Part shown: piece by piece, positions 20,596 through 31,686 of the stretch | Layout: each line of letters opens with the position of its first letter | Numbering within the stretch: the stretch's first letter is position 1 | Assembly (NCBI GenBank): GCA_002049455.2 | Contig: KV919050.1 | Coordinates: forward strand, 37,120 to 101,119 | DNA from: Porphyra umbilicalis | Taxonomy: Eukaryota > Rhodophyta > Bangiophyceae > Bangiales > Bangiaceae | Direction of reading: 5' to 3' | Length of the DNA stretch: 64,000 nt | Notes under the pieces: generated by a model | Seen by the model: the letters and a program-made list of their open reading frames with translations, nothing else | Databases searched by the model: none | What the model was told of the DNA's origin: nothing | Program-made: the position numbers and the translations under genes

Positions 20596-21517
20596 ATCTT
20601 CATTCTCACTGCGCAGTGCGGAACAAAGATACAGGGGTTTGAAAAATGTGCATCCGAAAGTATGCGGATCACCCCCCCCCAGATCGCATCGTGAGAAGCC
20701 CACCGCCTGGGACGGAGGCCTCCCCCGAGTCCGTCCTGGGGGGTCCACCACGGGCTTCTGAGCGCCGCTTTTTCCACGCGGTGACTTGCTGGCAGCCGTC
20801 TGCAGTCAGCCACGCGAGGGACCGCTGCGGCGGCGATCGCGCTGGCGCCGAATGAGCGTGCCCCACGGCTGCTGTGTGCTCCCTCGCAGAGGTCACTGGT
20901 CCTGCGGCCCTCCTAGGCGACCAGGATCACGACGTCTAACAACCGCCCCTTCCCGAGGCATCAACGGTCTGAGGAGTACGTACGGGTCCAGTCCTCTCCT
21001 GCAAAGTCCTGCTCCAGTGTACCGCTTGCTGATGAGTTGCAGGTGGAAGGCCATATGTCTGGTCAGGTGTCGTCGCTAACACTGGGACGCTTTGCTGTGC
21101 CGGACCGTTTCATCTGTTCTCTCAGTCCCACGCTGACCTTGTTGGAGATTGCTGCCATGAAGTAACGCTTGCTCCCGCCCAGCCTGAAGTTTTCGCGCCA
21201 AAAGCTGGTCTCATGAGTCGTGGCCATGTGGGCCGAAAGGTACGGGCATACGGGGGACGCCCGATTCCCTTTGCTTCAGGTGGAGCTCCCAGTTAGCATC
21301 TGTGAGTGTGCCAGGACAGGGGCTGGGGAGCAGCGAGGAGTGGGTAGGCTCGATATCCTGCTCATGCCTCGCCGTGCCTGACGTTGTGTAACTCGCTTCC
21401 ACACACCCCGCCCTCCCCCTCTGCCTTCTCTCGCCCCTCCCCCTCTCACTGTCGAATCTTACTTCTATCGTCACTTCCGCTCCCGCCCGCCCCCCGCTGC
21501 TCCTCTCTTGCGCGACT

Positions 21518-23524
21518 ATGGCGACCTTGCAGGAGTGGATGACTGCCAACCGCTTTGAGCAGTACGTGGAAGACTTTGAGAAGAAGCTGGGGGTCGGCAC
21601 GGTGTCGGACTTGGCCTACGTGACGGCGGACGGCCTCGAGTTGATTATGGCCATGCCCGTGCAGAGGCGGCGGTTTCTGAAGCTGATGAAGCCAGGGCGG
21701 GCTGCTCCGTCGCAACCATCCCGCGAGAGGTCTCCTTCTCGCATGCCGTTGGTTACAGCGATTGCTACCGTGGCGGGCAGCTCAGGCGTGCGCGTGGCGA
21801 GGCGCTTCACGGGCCGGCACGCCGACGTGGACTACACCATCGACGGCCTCTCTGGCGACGACACGGACTAGGACACAGCCACCGCGAACAGCATCGTCCC
21901 GGTGACGAAGCGCCGCAAGACAGTCCAGTCGCTCCTCCGCCGCCAGAAGGACAAGGACGTATTGGCCGACGGGTCTGGCCGCGCCCATCTGCCACCGTCC
22001 TACGCCAACCGCCACGTGCGCGACCTGTCGGCGGCCGGTACGAGCCGGCACACAATGGACGCGGATGGAAGCTGCACGTGTGAGGCCGTGCTGTTGTCTT
22101 ATGCCGGTCGATTGGCTCCAGCGCGGCGCAGTGCTAAGGGGCGCCGCCAAGCCGAGGAAGCGGGGGACCGCAAGGGCGGCCAGACGACGTACAACTACTC
22201 GCGGCTCGGGCGTATCGCCACGGAGCTCCTGTTTGACGGGCGGGGCAACTGGCTCGTTCACGCGTCGTGTGCTGGAGAGTTCCTCGGTGTCTGCAACGCG
22301 TGACTGGCGTCCCGACACAAGAACGCGGTGCGGCAGGCGAGGGAGCCCACCCGTTACATGACGAAGTCCGAGATCGTCTCCAGCCCCAACGTCAACCGCC
22401 TCATCCGACAGATCCTGCGCCCGGAATCGTGCCTGCTCTCTATCGGCCAGTTCTTCTCGAGCTCGGCGGCCGACGCGCGCGTCGAGCTCGTTTCCGACCA
22501 TACCGAGCACGGCCTTTCCGGAAAATCCTGCAATCGAACCAAGATCGTAGAGCGGAAGCTGTTTTCGGAGTTTGTCGCGGCGCACCGGACGCCCACCGGG
22601 CGCACGACGGACAGAAACGGGCGCTTCCACGGCGCCGCCTACTACCTCGACGGTAATTGGACGGAGATGCGGACCTACAAGGAGGACGATACGCGCCTGT
22701 CCTTTTCCACCGTGTTCAACAAGGCACTATTGGCCTCGGGCATGCCAGTGGTGCACCCGGACGTTCCATTGCGCTGGATGCAGGAGCTGTTTGGTACCAC
22801 GAGGCGCGTCGACGGCATCGTAGGGCCGTCGCCGGAGCACACCCTTCTCTACCCGCACAAATCCGACGCATGCCCTTTGTGATCGTGCCTGCGCGCTGAC
22901 CAGCGCTCCGCCAAGGAGTCACTGAAGCGGCGCGCGCAGCAGAACGACCAGGGCTCGCTGACGCGCCAGAAAGCTGTGTCCGAGTCCGTTCAGACAATCA
23001 AGGACCTGGACGCCGCGATAGAAAGCCACGAGGAGGAGGCGGGGCGGGCGACAGAGCACCACAACCAGTGCGTGAGCGCCACGGCAAGCAAGTACGGGCA
23101 CCTGCAGAGAAAGTTCCTTGAGATTATGGACATGACGGCGGTGGGGCAGCAGCCGACGAGCGGGGCGATGGCCAAGCCGGCGGCCTTCATCAACGAGGCG
23201 TGTGACGGATGGCTGGACGTGTCGAGCGACTACCAGCAGGACACGCAGCTGCCCTCGTGGCACGAGTCTCCTCAGCCGGGCCCCACCTACTTCATGTCAG
23301 GTGATACCCATTATGTCCATATCTTTTGCGTCGAGAGCTGCGGTGAGGCGAGCGGTGATAGCCGCCTCTCTCGCAACGTGGTGTACACACGTAGTGAGCG
23401 TGACGGGGGATCCAAGTCCTCTGATGATACTCTCTCGACTCTTTGCGACATGCTGAGGGGGGGGCTGACCCTCGGTGTTGGTGACCCGCCGGTGTACCTG
23501 TCTGGCTTTTGCGCGGAGGACTAG
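21518..23524 (+). pseudogene. Transposase-like protein, N-terminal half, with SAM-like start
   Basis: One reading frame spans 669 codons but contains TAG at 21869 and TGA at 22301 and 22880. The N-terminus (LQEWMTANRFEQYVEDFEKK, VTADGLELIMAM) looks like a SAM domain. Later blocks are GRGNWLVHASCAGEFLGVCN, FFSSSAADARVELVSDHTEH, RTYKEDDTRLSFSTVFNKAL and HTLLYPHKSDACPL, the last giving a D.C-type metal site. A coiled coil follows (ESVQTIKDLDAAIESHEEEA). These blocks normally precede the LHxDNCxGQNK region of DUF7869-like transposon proteins, which is found here on the opposite strand. The TGA codons would be CGA before a C-to-T change. The family name is from memory and moderately certain. Confidence 0.6.
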
Positions 23525-23833
23525 TCGCGGGCGTCTACCTTTGCCCCTCAGCCGCACGTATGCATGTGCATCTCTGTGCGTGGTGCCGATAGCAGCTTCT
23601 CGCTCTCTATTTTAGACGTAGTACAAAGAAAACACACCCCATGGACGACCATGTTTTTACTGGAAAATATCGGGGTTGTTATCTGCGAGTACCTTGGCGT
23701 GTCGCTTGATGGTTCTCACGTCCCACTCCACCACCACACTTGCTGGCATGCGAAACGTCAATGCAAGCCAGTCCTTGGGAGAGTGCGGCAGTCGACCATT
23801 GCATGGACCAGCAAGTAGCAACGCCCTAAGCGG

Positions 23834-25263
23834 CTAGGTGTGTACGGTGCGCTTCCAGCGGGCCTTGGCGACCGCCGGTGGTACATCACTGCCCTTCCCC
23901 CCGGTGCCCTTTCCGCGCTCTTGAGATGGCCCGTGCTGATCCTCAGCTGCCGGGGCGACAGTGGATGTACCGGGCTTGGTTGAGGGCTTCGTCTCATCGA
24001 CCTCAAGAGCCATTTGCTTCCACACAGACGAGGCCATCCCGCTTGCGCCGGATGTTGGCACCTCAAAGCGGTCAGGCACGAAGCGGCGGGGAACATACTT
24101 GGCGTACAAGTCCGCCAGCGCCTTGGCGCCGTACGGGATCTTGCGGAGCTCGGGGTGCTCGCTGTACGGCTGGATGGCAGCCAGCGCATCGTTGATCCGG
24201 GGCACCTCATGGGTGACCATCCAGCCGACCTGCTCGCGCCACAGCAGGTCGTCTGCCGACAGGCGCATAAACAGGCGGACCAACCTGCTGGTAGACACGC
24301 GCTCGGGCAGCAGCATCGCGTCTGGTGGTGCCCCGCTGCGGCTCGGCAGCGCCTCCTGCCCAACCCGCACGAACGTGCCCTTGTGCAGCGACGGGAACAC
24401 GTCATGACGCAGGCCCCTGGCGGCGGACTTCTTGCACTCCGCCATCAACACAATGTCCGACACGTGTGGACCTGGGTCCACAAACGGCTCAAAGCCCGGT
24501 GGGGTATGAATGACTGGGTCTCCCAGGTTGACTTGGCCGTCGTCGGCTAAGAGCACGAAACACCGGTATGACATGATGTGCGTGATGGCAGAGAAGATCG
24601 TCTTGGAGCCGTCCCTACACGTGTGCAGCATGCTCCCGTCGTAGGCACCGGAGGTGGCGTAGCTCTTGAACATCTGCACCAACTTTCCGTTGTTGAAGGC
24701 GTCCGACCTTTTGAACCTCCCGGCCAGAGCCTGCGCCACGCGGTCGGGCCCAAACTTGGTGTGGCCGACGACCATGTAGAGGACCATGGCGCAGTCAAGC
24801 AATCCGCACGACAGCAGCAAGCCAAGGCCCCCGTAGAAGTACTGCGACTTGTTTGTGCCCGCACAGGAGTCCAAGTGCAGTCGCAGTTTTCGCACGAAAG
24901 GAAGGGGCACGTTGGACCGGTGGCCGACTGAACCGCTCGTAGAGACGGCGATCCCGGACGAGTGGGTGTGCGGTTCCGAAGAGCGAGCCGGGGGCTGGAT
25001 GCAGCTGGCCGCCCAGGCGTCTGAAGGCGACGCTCTTGCGTCACCAATGCCGAGCGGCGACTCGTGGGCCGCACTGTCGTTGCCCCCGGCATCCTCATGG
25101 GCGATTGTAGCGAATTCCGCGTCCGCGGTTGACACGAAAGCGAGTAGGTCGAGGCCGCTGCGCTGACAACCGTCGATGTTGTCGACACCAGCAGCACCAC
25201 GAGATGAGGCCGCACTGCCGGGGGTTTTAAAGGGAGACAAGTCGGAAGCACCTTCACAACTCA
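23834..25263 (-). CDS. Transposase-like protein, catalytic-type half (DUF7869-like)
   Basis: An intact frame of 476 codons starts MSCEGASDLSPFKTP and ends ARWKRTVHT. The key block, KLRLHLDSCAGTNKSQYFYG then MVLYMVVGHTKFGPDRVAQA, matches the LHxDNCxGQNKN...GHTKFxPDR signature of DUF7869-like proteins of eukaryotic transposons, with Ser in place of the usual Asn after Asp. The N-terminal 150 residues are acidic and Ser-rich, and the C-terminal 60 are Lys/Ser-rich. The frame stays open upstream to 25981, but that part looks non-coding. It converges on the plus-strand gene with 309 bp between their stops. No internal stops are present, in contrast to its partner. Confidence 0.65.
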
Positions 25264-26019
25264 TGTTGTCGCCTGTGTGTGGGGAAGCATACGCGAAGGA
25301 AAGCAGACAAACGTGTGAAGAGACGATGCAATCCGGGAAAGTTAGAGTCAGCAACTGCCACCAGCACTCACAGGCCCATGGGAGATGGTCCGATACCTCT
25401 TCGGCAAGCAGACGGTACCAAATGCGCGCACACGCAGGGGTGACCGGACGCACCTGCTGGAGCCCGATGGAGCCGTGCTGAATGAGGGTGAAAGCAGCGG
25501 CGGACAGCCTCAGCGGTTCGGAGGTGGGCGGAGGACCGCCGGTTGACGGCCAAACGAAAACAAGAAGGCACGCGCCGCGTTGATGAGCATGCAGGGTGAT
25601 GCGCCGCGGAGGCGAGATGCATCGACAAGCGCGGGCGGGAGCGCGCTCGTGTTGGGGTGGCCAGCCAGTCCACCACACGGGATCACCCAGGAGGCGGGCG
25701 AGCCCGCCAAAGCCGTCGGCGCAGCGAGAACGCGTTTCGTTGTCGGCTGGCGCCCTGTTTCTGTCGCGAGAACTGTGACTAGCCCCCCTTTCTGGATGTC
25801 GTTTCCGATAGTAGCCCCCTCTTGAGGTCCTAAAGTCTTGACACATTCTTCGGCCCACTGGAAAGTCTGTAGAATGTGCCAAAAGTGACTTCTGCAAATT
25901 ATGCACGTCAATTCTTGTCCACTTTCTCTGGAAATAGCGGCGTTGGAGAGATCTCGATGCGGGCGTCACGGTGGTTGGCATAACTCCGAAATGTGCAGCC
26001 GGTCATACAGTGACGATTC

Positions 26020-26043
26020 TATTGTAGGGAGCCCCATATCCTG
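26020..26043 (-). repeat. Right terminal inverted-repeat candidate
   Basis: TATTGTAGGGAGCCCCATAT followed by CCTG; it is the inverse of the left repeat at 20571-20595. The final CCATATCCTG occurs again at 26125-26134, 91 bp further right, which leaves two possible outer ends. Confidence 0.6.
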
Positions 26044-26134
26044 ATCCGGATCTCAGCTGAGGGAGTTATACGTAATCAGATACGAAGGATCGGCGTGTAT
26101 CCGTATCCTATTACGGCCCAAAACCCATATCCTG

Positions 26135-26643
26135 ACAACCCCTGGTTCCCACTTGTCAATAATAAAGTGCGTCAGGCGGCGGGTGTACATATCAATGATG
26201 GAGCGGGAAAGGCGACATTACTCATCAGCGCCGTCAAAAGGCTCTCCATACCCAAGCACCCTCAACGCGGCAGACATATTCTGAATGGCATGGGCCTGCG
26301 GGCGACCGGTGGCGTTGACAGTGCGCCTCCACATGGGCTCGTTGCAAATAGCTCGGAACAGACGGTTGAAAACCGGCCGTGGCAGGCGGAAACACTCCTC
26401 AAACGCGTCCTCGCCGTAGACCGGTGGCGCCCCGTCCACACCAAAATAATCTCGCAAAATGGCATGCGCACCTAGGTCAAAATCGCGAGGCCGGTTCGGG
26501 CGACGGCCTGGACGGGAGCCTCCAACGCGCTTGCGCAAGCGTCCGGCTCGCACCGAGAGAAGCGCACGGCGCACAGAGAGGGTGGCTCGAGCCCCAAGCA
26601 CGACGGCCATCTGCAGCTCATCCTCAGCTACATCGTCGTCCAT
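26135..26643 (-). pseudogene. Truncated PIF/Harbinger transposase
   Basis: The frame from ATG 26643 (MDDDVAEDELQMAVVLGARA) is about half identical to the N-terminal part of the transposase at 33.3 kb: PNRPRDFDLGAHAILRDYFG, GVDGAPPVYGEDAFEECFRL and NATGRPQAHAIQNM. At 26218-26220 a TAA replaces the Tyr codon of the intact copy, yet homology goes on (CRLSRSIIDMYTRRLTHFII) to about 26135, where it ends abruptly at the adjacent element. All three catalytic acidic residues are missing. It is a dead fragment, probably cut by the insertion at 20.6-26.1 kb. Confidence 0.85.
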
Positions 26644-28391
26644 GATCCACGGGCCCGGCGCGGGCCGGAAAACTCAAAGCGGGATGATGACGGGAAAATG
26701 AGAGAGGGAAGAAGACGGTGCCCACGACGGGAGCATGTCGTCGAGCAGTCGGCGTGCGTCGTGCGGTGCGCGTCGCGCTCCCGGTGCCAGCCGGCTGACG
26801 GCGCATATACCGTGCCCAGGCGTCCTGGACAGGTGGTGCCCAATGTCACCGCCACCCCCACAATTTGGACACTGTGATGGGCGTGCGTCGAGCGCGACCC
26901 GCCCTCCACCTGGCCAATGAGGCCTGTTAGTGGGGTACAGCAGGGGGCACCCCCTCCTGCGCGCCCTCCTGCGCGCCCTGGTGGCCAGGAAGCGAGGCTC
27001 TCGACCCGATCGGCCACCCAGAGGCGATCAGCCACTACAAGCAGAAGCAGGTCCGCCAGCTGCATGACACAACGTCGCGACGCGTTGGGAGCGACCGGCC
27101 TCCACGGGGCCGTCATGCAGTGCATGCGAATCTCGTCAGTTGACAGCACGCGGCACGCTTGCAAGAGTGGTCCTGCTGGTGTTTCTCCGGCTCGTTATGC
27201 GGCCTCGAACGAGGCTGTGTCGGATGGTGGTCTGGAGTGAGAGCTCCTGTACGACCCCTACGTCCAACATTTTGGTTGCACAGATCGATACTCGGCAGCG
27301 AAACGTACGCCACTCGCCTGCGATGTCACACGATGACTAGTTTTAGGTTGGCTGATATTTGACAGGGGTCGGTCGCGTGATGGGCACGAATCACCACCGC
27401 GTGATGGACACGAATCACCCGGGCCGCCGACGTCCCAGCGCCAAAACCAGACGGTGCGATCAAGAGTGTCACACGTGGTGACCATCACGATCGTCTCGGA
27501 GCCCTCCTGAGCCAGTGACAGCGCTCCATTTCGCCTAAAATGGGCCGGCCCCTTTCGGACCGGTCGGTAATCAGCCTCTGACGTCCCCAAATCTGGCTTC
27601 TATGAGGAAGCCCACCCTTGATTCGCGACTGCCTCCGAACTCACCTCTGGGTTATCCGGTTGGACTTATCTCGGCGCTGTAAATCGTTTCTGGCCCGTTT
27701 GCGGAAGTTCTGCATGCGGGACGTTGTCGGTGGTGCTAGTTTCCGCATATGGTGCCACGTTAGACACGTGGGGACACGCGGTCCATATTATTACGATAAT
27801 CGACATTGTTGGTATTGCTCAATCACATACTTTTTTAAGTACGGCTTACTACTTCGACCGAGTGTAGCAGGAGTCGTCGCTACCAGCCTGTACGACGCAC
27901 TTGACAGCGTTTTTTGACCCCATTGAGAGCGATTCGTAACTGGAAAAATATACAAACGTCGCTCACAGATGACGTGGACATTTGCTCGAAAAAACAAACA
28001 CATGGGCGACATTGCCCCATGCTTGCGGACATGTTCTTATCAAGAACGTACAGCACAACGGCCTGTGTCATTTTCACGGTCCTGTTTCACGTCCACACCG
28101 TCCCATCATCGAGTACTCCCGCAACGTGAACTGCTCTCTGAAGAAATTAAAAGAGGCTCTTGGGTGTGGGTTGTTTGACGAAGCCGGAGTATCGCTGACC
28201 TCCAAAACATGGCGGTTGCAGAGTGGTTCCAATCATTCAACAGCGTACGTGGACCAATGGAAAGGCTAAGAATCATGTGAGTTCCTTACACAGTCTCATC
28301 GTGCAGCTCTGCGCACTGGAAATCATCAGGATCTCAAGAAATCTAAAGAAGTTTGTTGATCTCATTAGAAATCACATGTCTGGCTCAGAAC
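26644..28391. other. Intergenic region, no supported gene
   Basis: Nothing convincing on either strand. A 21-bp direct repeat, GCGTGATGG(G/A)CACGAATCACC, occurs at 27375-27395 and 27399-27419. From about 27750 base composition is AT-richer. A dispersed repeat (copy B) lies at 28112-28160. Confidence 0.4.
28112..28160 (+). repeat. Dispersed repeat, copy B (YSRNV motif)
   Basis: AGTACTCCCGCAACGTGAAC followed by TGCTCTCTGAAGAAATTAAA. It matches 10616-10663 over nearly its whole length, including the AAGAAATTAAAA core. It falls in a 95-codon frame (27982-28269), where it reads EYSRNVNCSLKKLKEAL, but that frame has no other recognised feature. Confidence 0.7.
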
Positions 28392-29056
28392 TAGGGTTGT
28401 TATGGGAGCCTTGGGGCGCTCATAAGGGGCGCAGATAGGGCGCTCATAGGGCGCGATTCGGGCGCTTTTACGCCCAGCGCCCCCAACCTGCTGGGCGCTA
28501 TTAGGGCGCTAGTTAACAGTTTTAGGATTGACCAGGAGCTGGCCTCGATCCGGAATGCTGCCTTGTCAGGGCTCCTCAGAATCGAGCATTGCAAAACAGG
28601 TCATCTGGGGGGAGGGGTGCTGTTTGACCACGCCTTGCAACAATGCTGTCGAGGGTACCTCAAGGGAGCAGTGCTCTGATTCGATCCATCGACGCAATAA
28701 CGACGTTTTGTCCATTCTGGGGGAATGGGGCGCGGACGCCTGAACAACGCCCGTTGAGCGCCGTTAGTTGGGCGCCAGCATCAACGGCCGAGGCGCTGTT
28801 CTTTGATCACGATCCCTCTTGACTCGCTCCGTCGGCTGCTTCGGAAAGACCAGACGAGGTCAAGTCTCCTTGAAACTGGTTATTCATAAGAAATCGACTC
28901 CTCGATCTGGAAGAGCATGGTGGGCTGCAGCTGTATTTGATGGGGGGCTACCGAGGGCGCTTAGGGCGCTGGGGGCGCTGGTAGGCGCTGTTAAGGCGCT
29001 CATAGGGCGCTAATACGCTCAGCGCCCCCAAAATAGGGGCTCACATAACAACCCTA
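28392..29056. mobile_element. hAT-like MITE, 665 bp
   Basis: Termini TAGGGTTGTTATGGGAGCC and its near-inverse (GGGGCTCACATAACAACCCTA) are flanked by CTCAGAAC (28384-28391) and GTCAGAAC (29057-29064), an 8-bp duplication with one mismatch. Terminal TAGGGTTG and an 8-bp duplication point to the hAT superfamily. Both subterminal regions carry clusters of GGGCGCT (at least eight on the left within 130 bp), the pattern expected for transposase-binding repeats. No coding capacity is seen. Confidence 0.8.
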
Positions 29057-29321
29057 GTCAGAACCCTCTCCATGCCCTCTCCAGGCCCAAGCAAGCGGCC
29101 CAAAAATCTCAGGAAATCTCATTGTGGGTTGCTACACCCTATGGCTCTGCATGACTCCTGGAAGACACGTTGATTGGCTTGCAAGATTACTGGCGGTAAC
29201 TCCCAGCCAATAGTTGATCGTGGCTTGTCGAACAGCCAATCCTACATCATTTCTATGCTCTGTCGTCGGCTCTGTCTCCCTTCGCTCTGCAACCGCCATT
29301 TTTTGGAGGTTAGCAATAATA

Positions 29322-29451
29322 CAGTGCGTTCTCGTTACAAGAGACAGCTGATTCAGCTCAATATGAGTAAAAGTGGCCTACACTGACTGGAATGGAAGAC
29401 TCGCGACCCATACTCCCTTGTAGACGATTTTCTTGTAACGAGAACATACTG
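29322..29451. mobile_element. TA-flanked MITE, 130 bp (pogo/mariner type)
   Basis: The left end CAGTGCGTTCTCGTTACAAG and the right end CTTGTAACGAGAACATACTG are inverted repeats matching at 18 of 20 bases, each bordered by TA (29320-29321 and 29452-29453). CAGT termini with TA duplications are typical of pogo-like elements. It lies 365 bp upstream of the exchanger gene's preferred start and could affect its promoter. Confidence 0.8.
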
Positions 29452-29816
29452 TACCCTAAACCGAAGTCCAGGGAGTTCGGAGCAGTTTGCCAACAGTTCG
29501 AGTGCAGGATTTTTTAGAGAACCGCTCTTGTCCAGACACGTCTCCACACAGTCTGTCTTCCACGCTTCGTTGCATAGTTGCCAGCGATGAGTCCTGCACA
29601 CTGCCACTCGACAGGTATGGCGCCGGGGTTCATTCCTTGGTCAGCTGCTGTCGGGACCCAGACCATGCGGCCCCGCCTGGCAGCCGTGCCATTCCAAACA
29701 CATGGTCGGCGACCAGGCATCTTGAGGTGACTGTGTCGGCACAGTGTGCTGCTGCTAGGCTTCCAGAGGTGGTGCACTTCCCGGCTCGCTGTCCGGCCCA
29801 GTCACTGCGCTGCAAA

Positions 29817-31686
29817 ATGGAACCCTACTACACCTTGTGCACAGGGCCAGATTCATTTGTCAACCGCCTGCCAGCGCTTGCCGTGTACGTCCCTGCCTTG
29901 GCATATGGCTATGTCGGTTTAGCCATCCTCACCGAAAACTACTTGCTTCCGGCCATCGCACAGTGTGCCGATGCTTTGGGTGTCCCGTCCGAGGTGGTAT
30001 CGTCTTTGATGGAAGCTGCCGCTTCGTCTGTCTCGGAGGTCGCCCCGACTATTGTGTCGGCGGTTTTTACGCGCGATGACGTTAGTACGGAGTCCTTTCA
30101 GGCGTCAGCCATGATCAAGATGCTCGTAGTCGTGGGCAGTACCGCCATCGCCACCCCGATCGCGGATGTGGTGAATTGGCGGCCGCTGGTGGGCGATGGG
30201 TTCTTCTTTACCATCATGGTAGCTGCCCTGATCCTCGTGTCCTACGCGTTGACGCCGCAATGGGCGCATTGGTTTGAAGGCCTCCTAGTTCTTCTGCTCT
30301 ACGCTGTGTACGGCGTCTTTGTGTTCGTTGCGGCAACCCCTCTTTCCAAATTTCTTCATCGGACCTGGCCACCGCGTAGTGCCGGCATCGTGGGTGTGGC
30401 CGGTGGACAACACGGCAACGATGCGGTCGAACGGTTGGAAGACGCGACCGAAGAGTATGCCGCTTCCGACGAGTCAGGACCAGCTCGGGATGGCGCACGT
30501 CGATGGCCTCAGTCCGTGGCGGCACTACGGGAAGCTGACGCGGACACGAGTCAACCACATTTGGTTGACGGTGCCGTACCGGTTTCGACCAACAGTCGTA
30601 CCGACAGACACCCATCATCATCGGCTACTACTTCTGACCTGATTGAGGGCAACGTCCGGGCCTTGTCACTTCGCCAAGCAGTGGTTGATACTGCCTCGTC
30701 CTGTGTCGTCGCGCGCGATGTGCCGTCGCAGACGGGGACAGTAGCCTCCTCTCAAGTACGGGGCCGTTTGTGTATTGTGCGTCTAGAAATCGTGGCGTTC
30801 ACTGCGCTCCGTGTTGTGACGGCACCGTGGCGTGGGCTGTTTTGGGTCTTGTTCTTAGACCGCTGGCGAACGCGCCAAGCCGACCGGTGGTGGCTGGTAA
30901 CGATGGCGGCCGCCGTGATCTACATGTATGGCTTGTCGTACCCTGTCTTGCAAGCGGCCCGGTGGATTGATTGCGTGCTGGAGAAGAACGGCATCGCCAG
31001 TGTGCAGGCGATAGTGCTGGCATTTGGTACGTTCTGTTCTGCTGTTCTCTGAATCTTCGCAGAGGTGTTTCGCTCACATTTCTCTTTGTCTTGCACTGGT
31101 ATGGTGCTCTGCAGCTCTCTTCGATTTGCATTGGGCACCGGTGCTCGGAAGGGTGCGGTTGGGGACGCTAACGGTCAGCTGAGTCCCTCTCTATGCGTGT
31201 GCTGACTCGGCGTGGACCATACCGTTGGTCCCGCACCCGGCGCGCAACGCTTCACGCGATTCTGTTGGTGATTCCTTATTATGCCTTCCGTTGCCTTGTG
31301 TGCACCCCACTTCTGTCTTGTCACCGATTGAAGGCGCAAGCGTACCCGACGCCATCGCCGCGGTGAAGCTTGCGCGCAGTGGCAAAGGTGGCGCCGTGCT
31401 CCGCAGCATCCTCAGCAGTTTGCTGCACGAGGCCGGGGTCGGCCTCAGCTTTGCGTGGATGATCTCTCATTACATCCAGTCTGGGCCGCATTTTCTGCCA
31501 GCGGTGCCATTTCTGCTCTACATCGAGCCGTGGATCCTCCTCGGCGCCGCTTGGGTGGGGCTGCTCATGAGCCTGGCCGCCTGCCGCTGGCACCTGCACC
31601 GGTCGCTCGGGTCGGTGCTGTTGCTTTCTTACTTCGCATACATGCTGTACAACATCATGGTGGTCTCTCCATTGGCCACACGGTGA
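29817..31686 (+). CDS. K+-dependent Na+/Ca2+ exchanger-like protein (two exons)
   Basis: Exon 1 is 29817-31026 and exon 2 is 31334-31686, about 520 residues in total. The protein belongs to the SLC24/NCKX-type cation exchangers. Start MEPYYTLCTGPDSFV is followed by about 11 hydrophobic segments and a hydrophilic central loop (about residues 190-300). Alpha repeat 1 reads SSLMEAAASSVSEVAPTIVS and keeps the Glu of the SAPE motif. Alpha repeat 2, formed across the splice site, reads GASVPDAIAAVKLARSGKGG and keeps the Asp. The usual GSAVFN and GSNVFD stretches are replaced by ASAMIK and SSLLHE, so ion binding may differ. An in-frame ATG at 29487 would add 110 residues that do not look like transporter. 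Confidence 0.8.
31027..31333 (+). other. Intron of the exchanger gene
   Basis: A 307-bp GT-AG intron in phase 1. The donor is TTTG|GTACGT and the acceptor GATTGAAG|GCGCAAGC. Splicing joins FG to ASVPD and completes the second alpha repeat exactly where the family has G(T/A)S(I/V)PD, which is strong support for the junction. Confidence 0.9.

Larger units (their letters stand above)
20571..26134. mobile_element. Probable DNA transposon with convergent transposase-like genes
   Basis: Inverted sequences CAGATATGAGGCTCCCTACA (20571 onward) and its near-inverse ending at 26043 (TGTAGGGAGCCCCATATCCTG) bound about 5.5 kb. A further CCCATATCCTG at 26124-26134 marks the point where homology of the neighbouring Harbinger transposase fragment ends, so the element probably ends there. 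Both flanks carry ATCCGGAT-type motifs. Inside are a plus-strand gene (21518-23524) and a minus-strand gene (23834-25263) that together cover the order of motifs seen in large eukaryotic transposase-like proteins. Target duplication was not identified, so the exact ends are uncertain. Confidence 0.55.

Noticed and set aside
27618-27917. 99-codon plus-strand frame
   Set aside because: Aromatic- and Cys-rich by chance in AT-richer DNA; no motif, and no coding-like flanks.
29487-29816. N-terminal extension of the exchanger from ATG 29487
   Set aside because: The 110 extra residues are Cys/Ser/Pro-rich without a signal peptide; the ATG at 29817 fits the transporter start better, although the frame is open.
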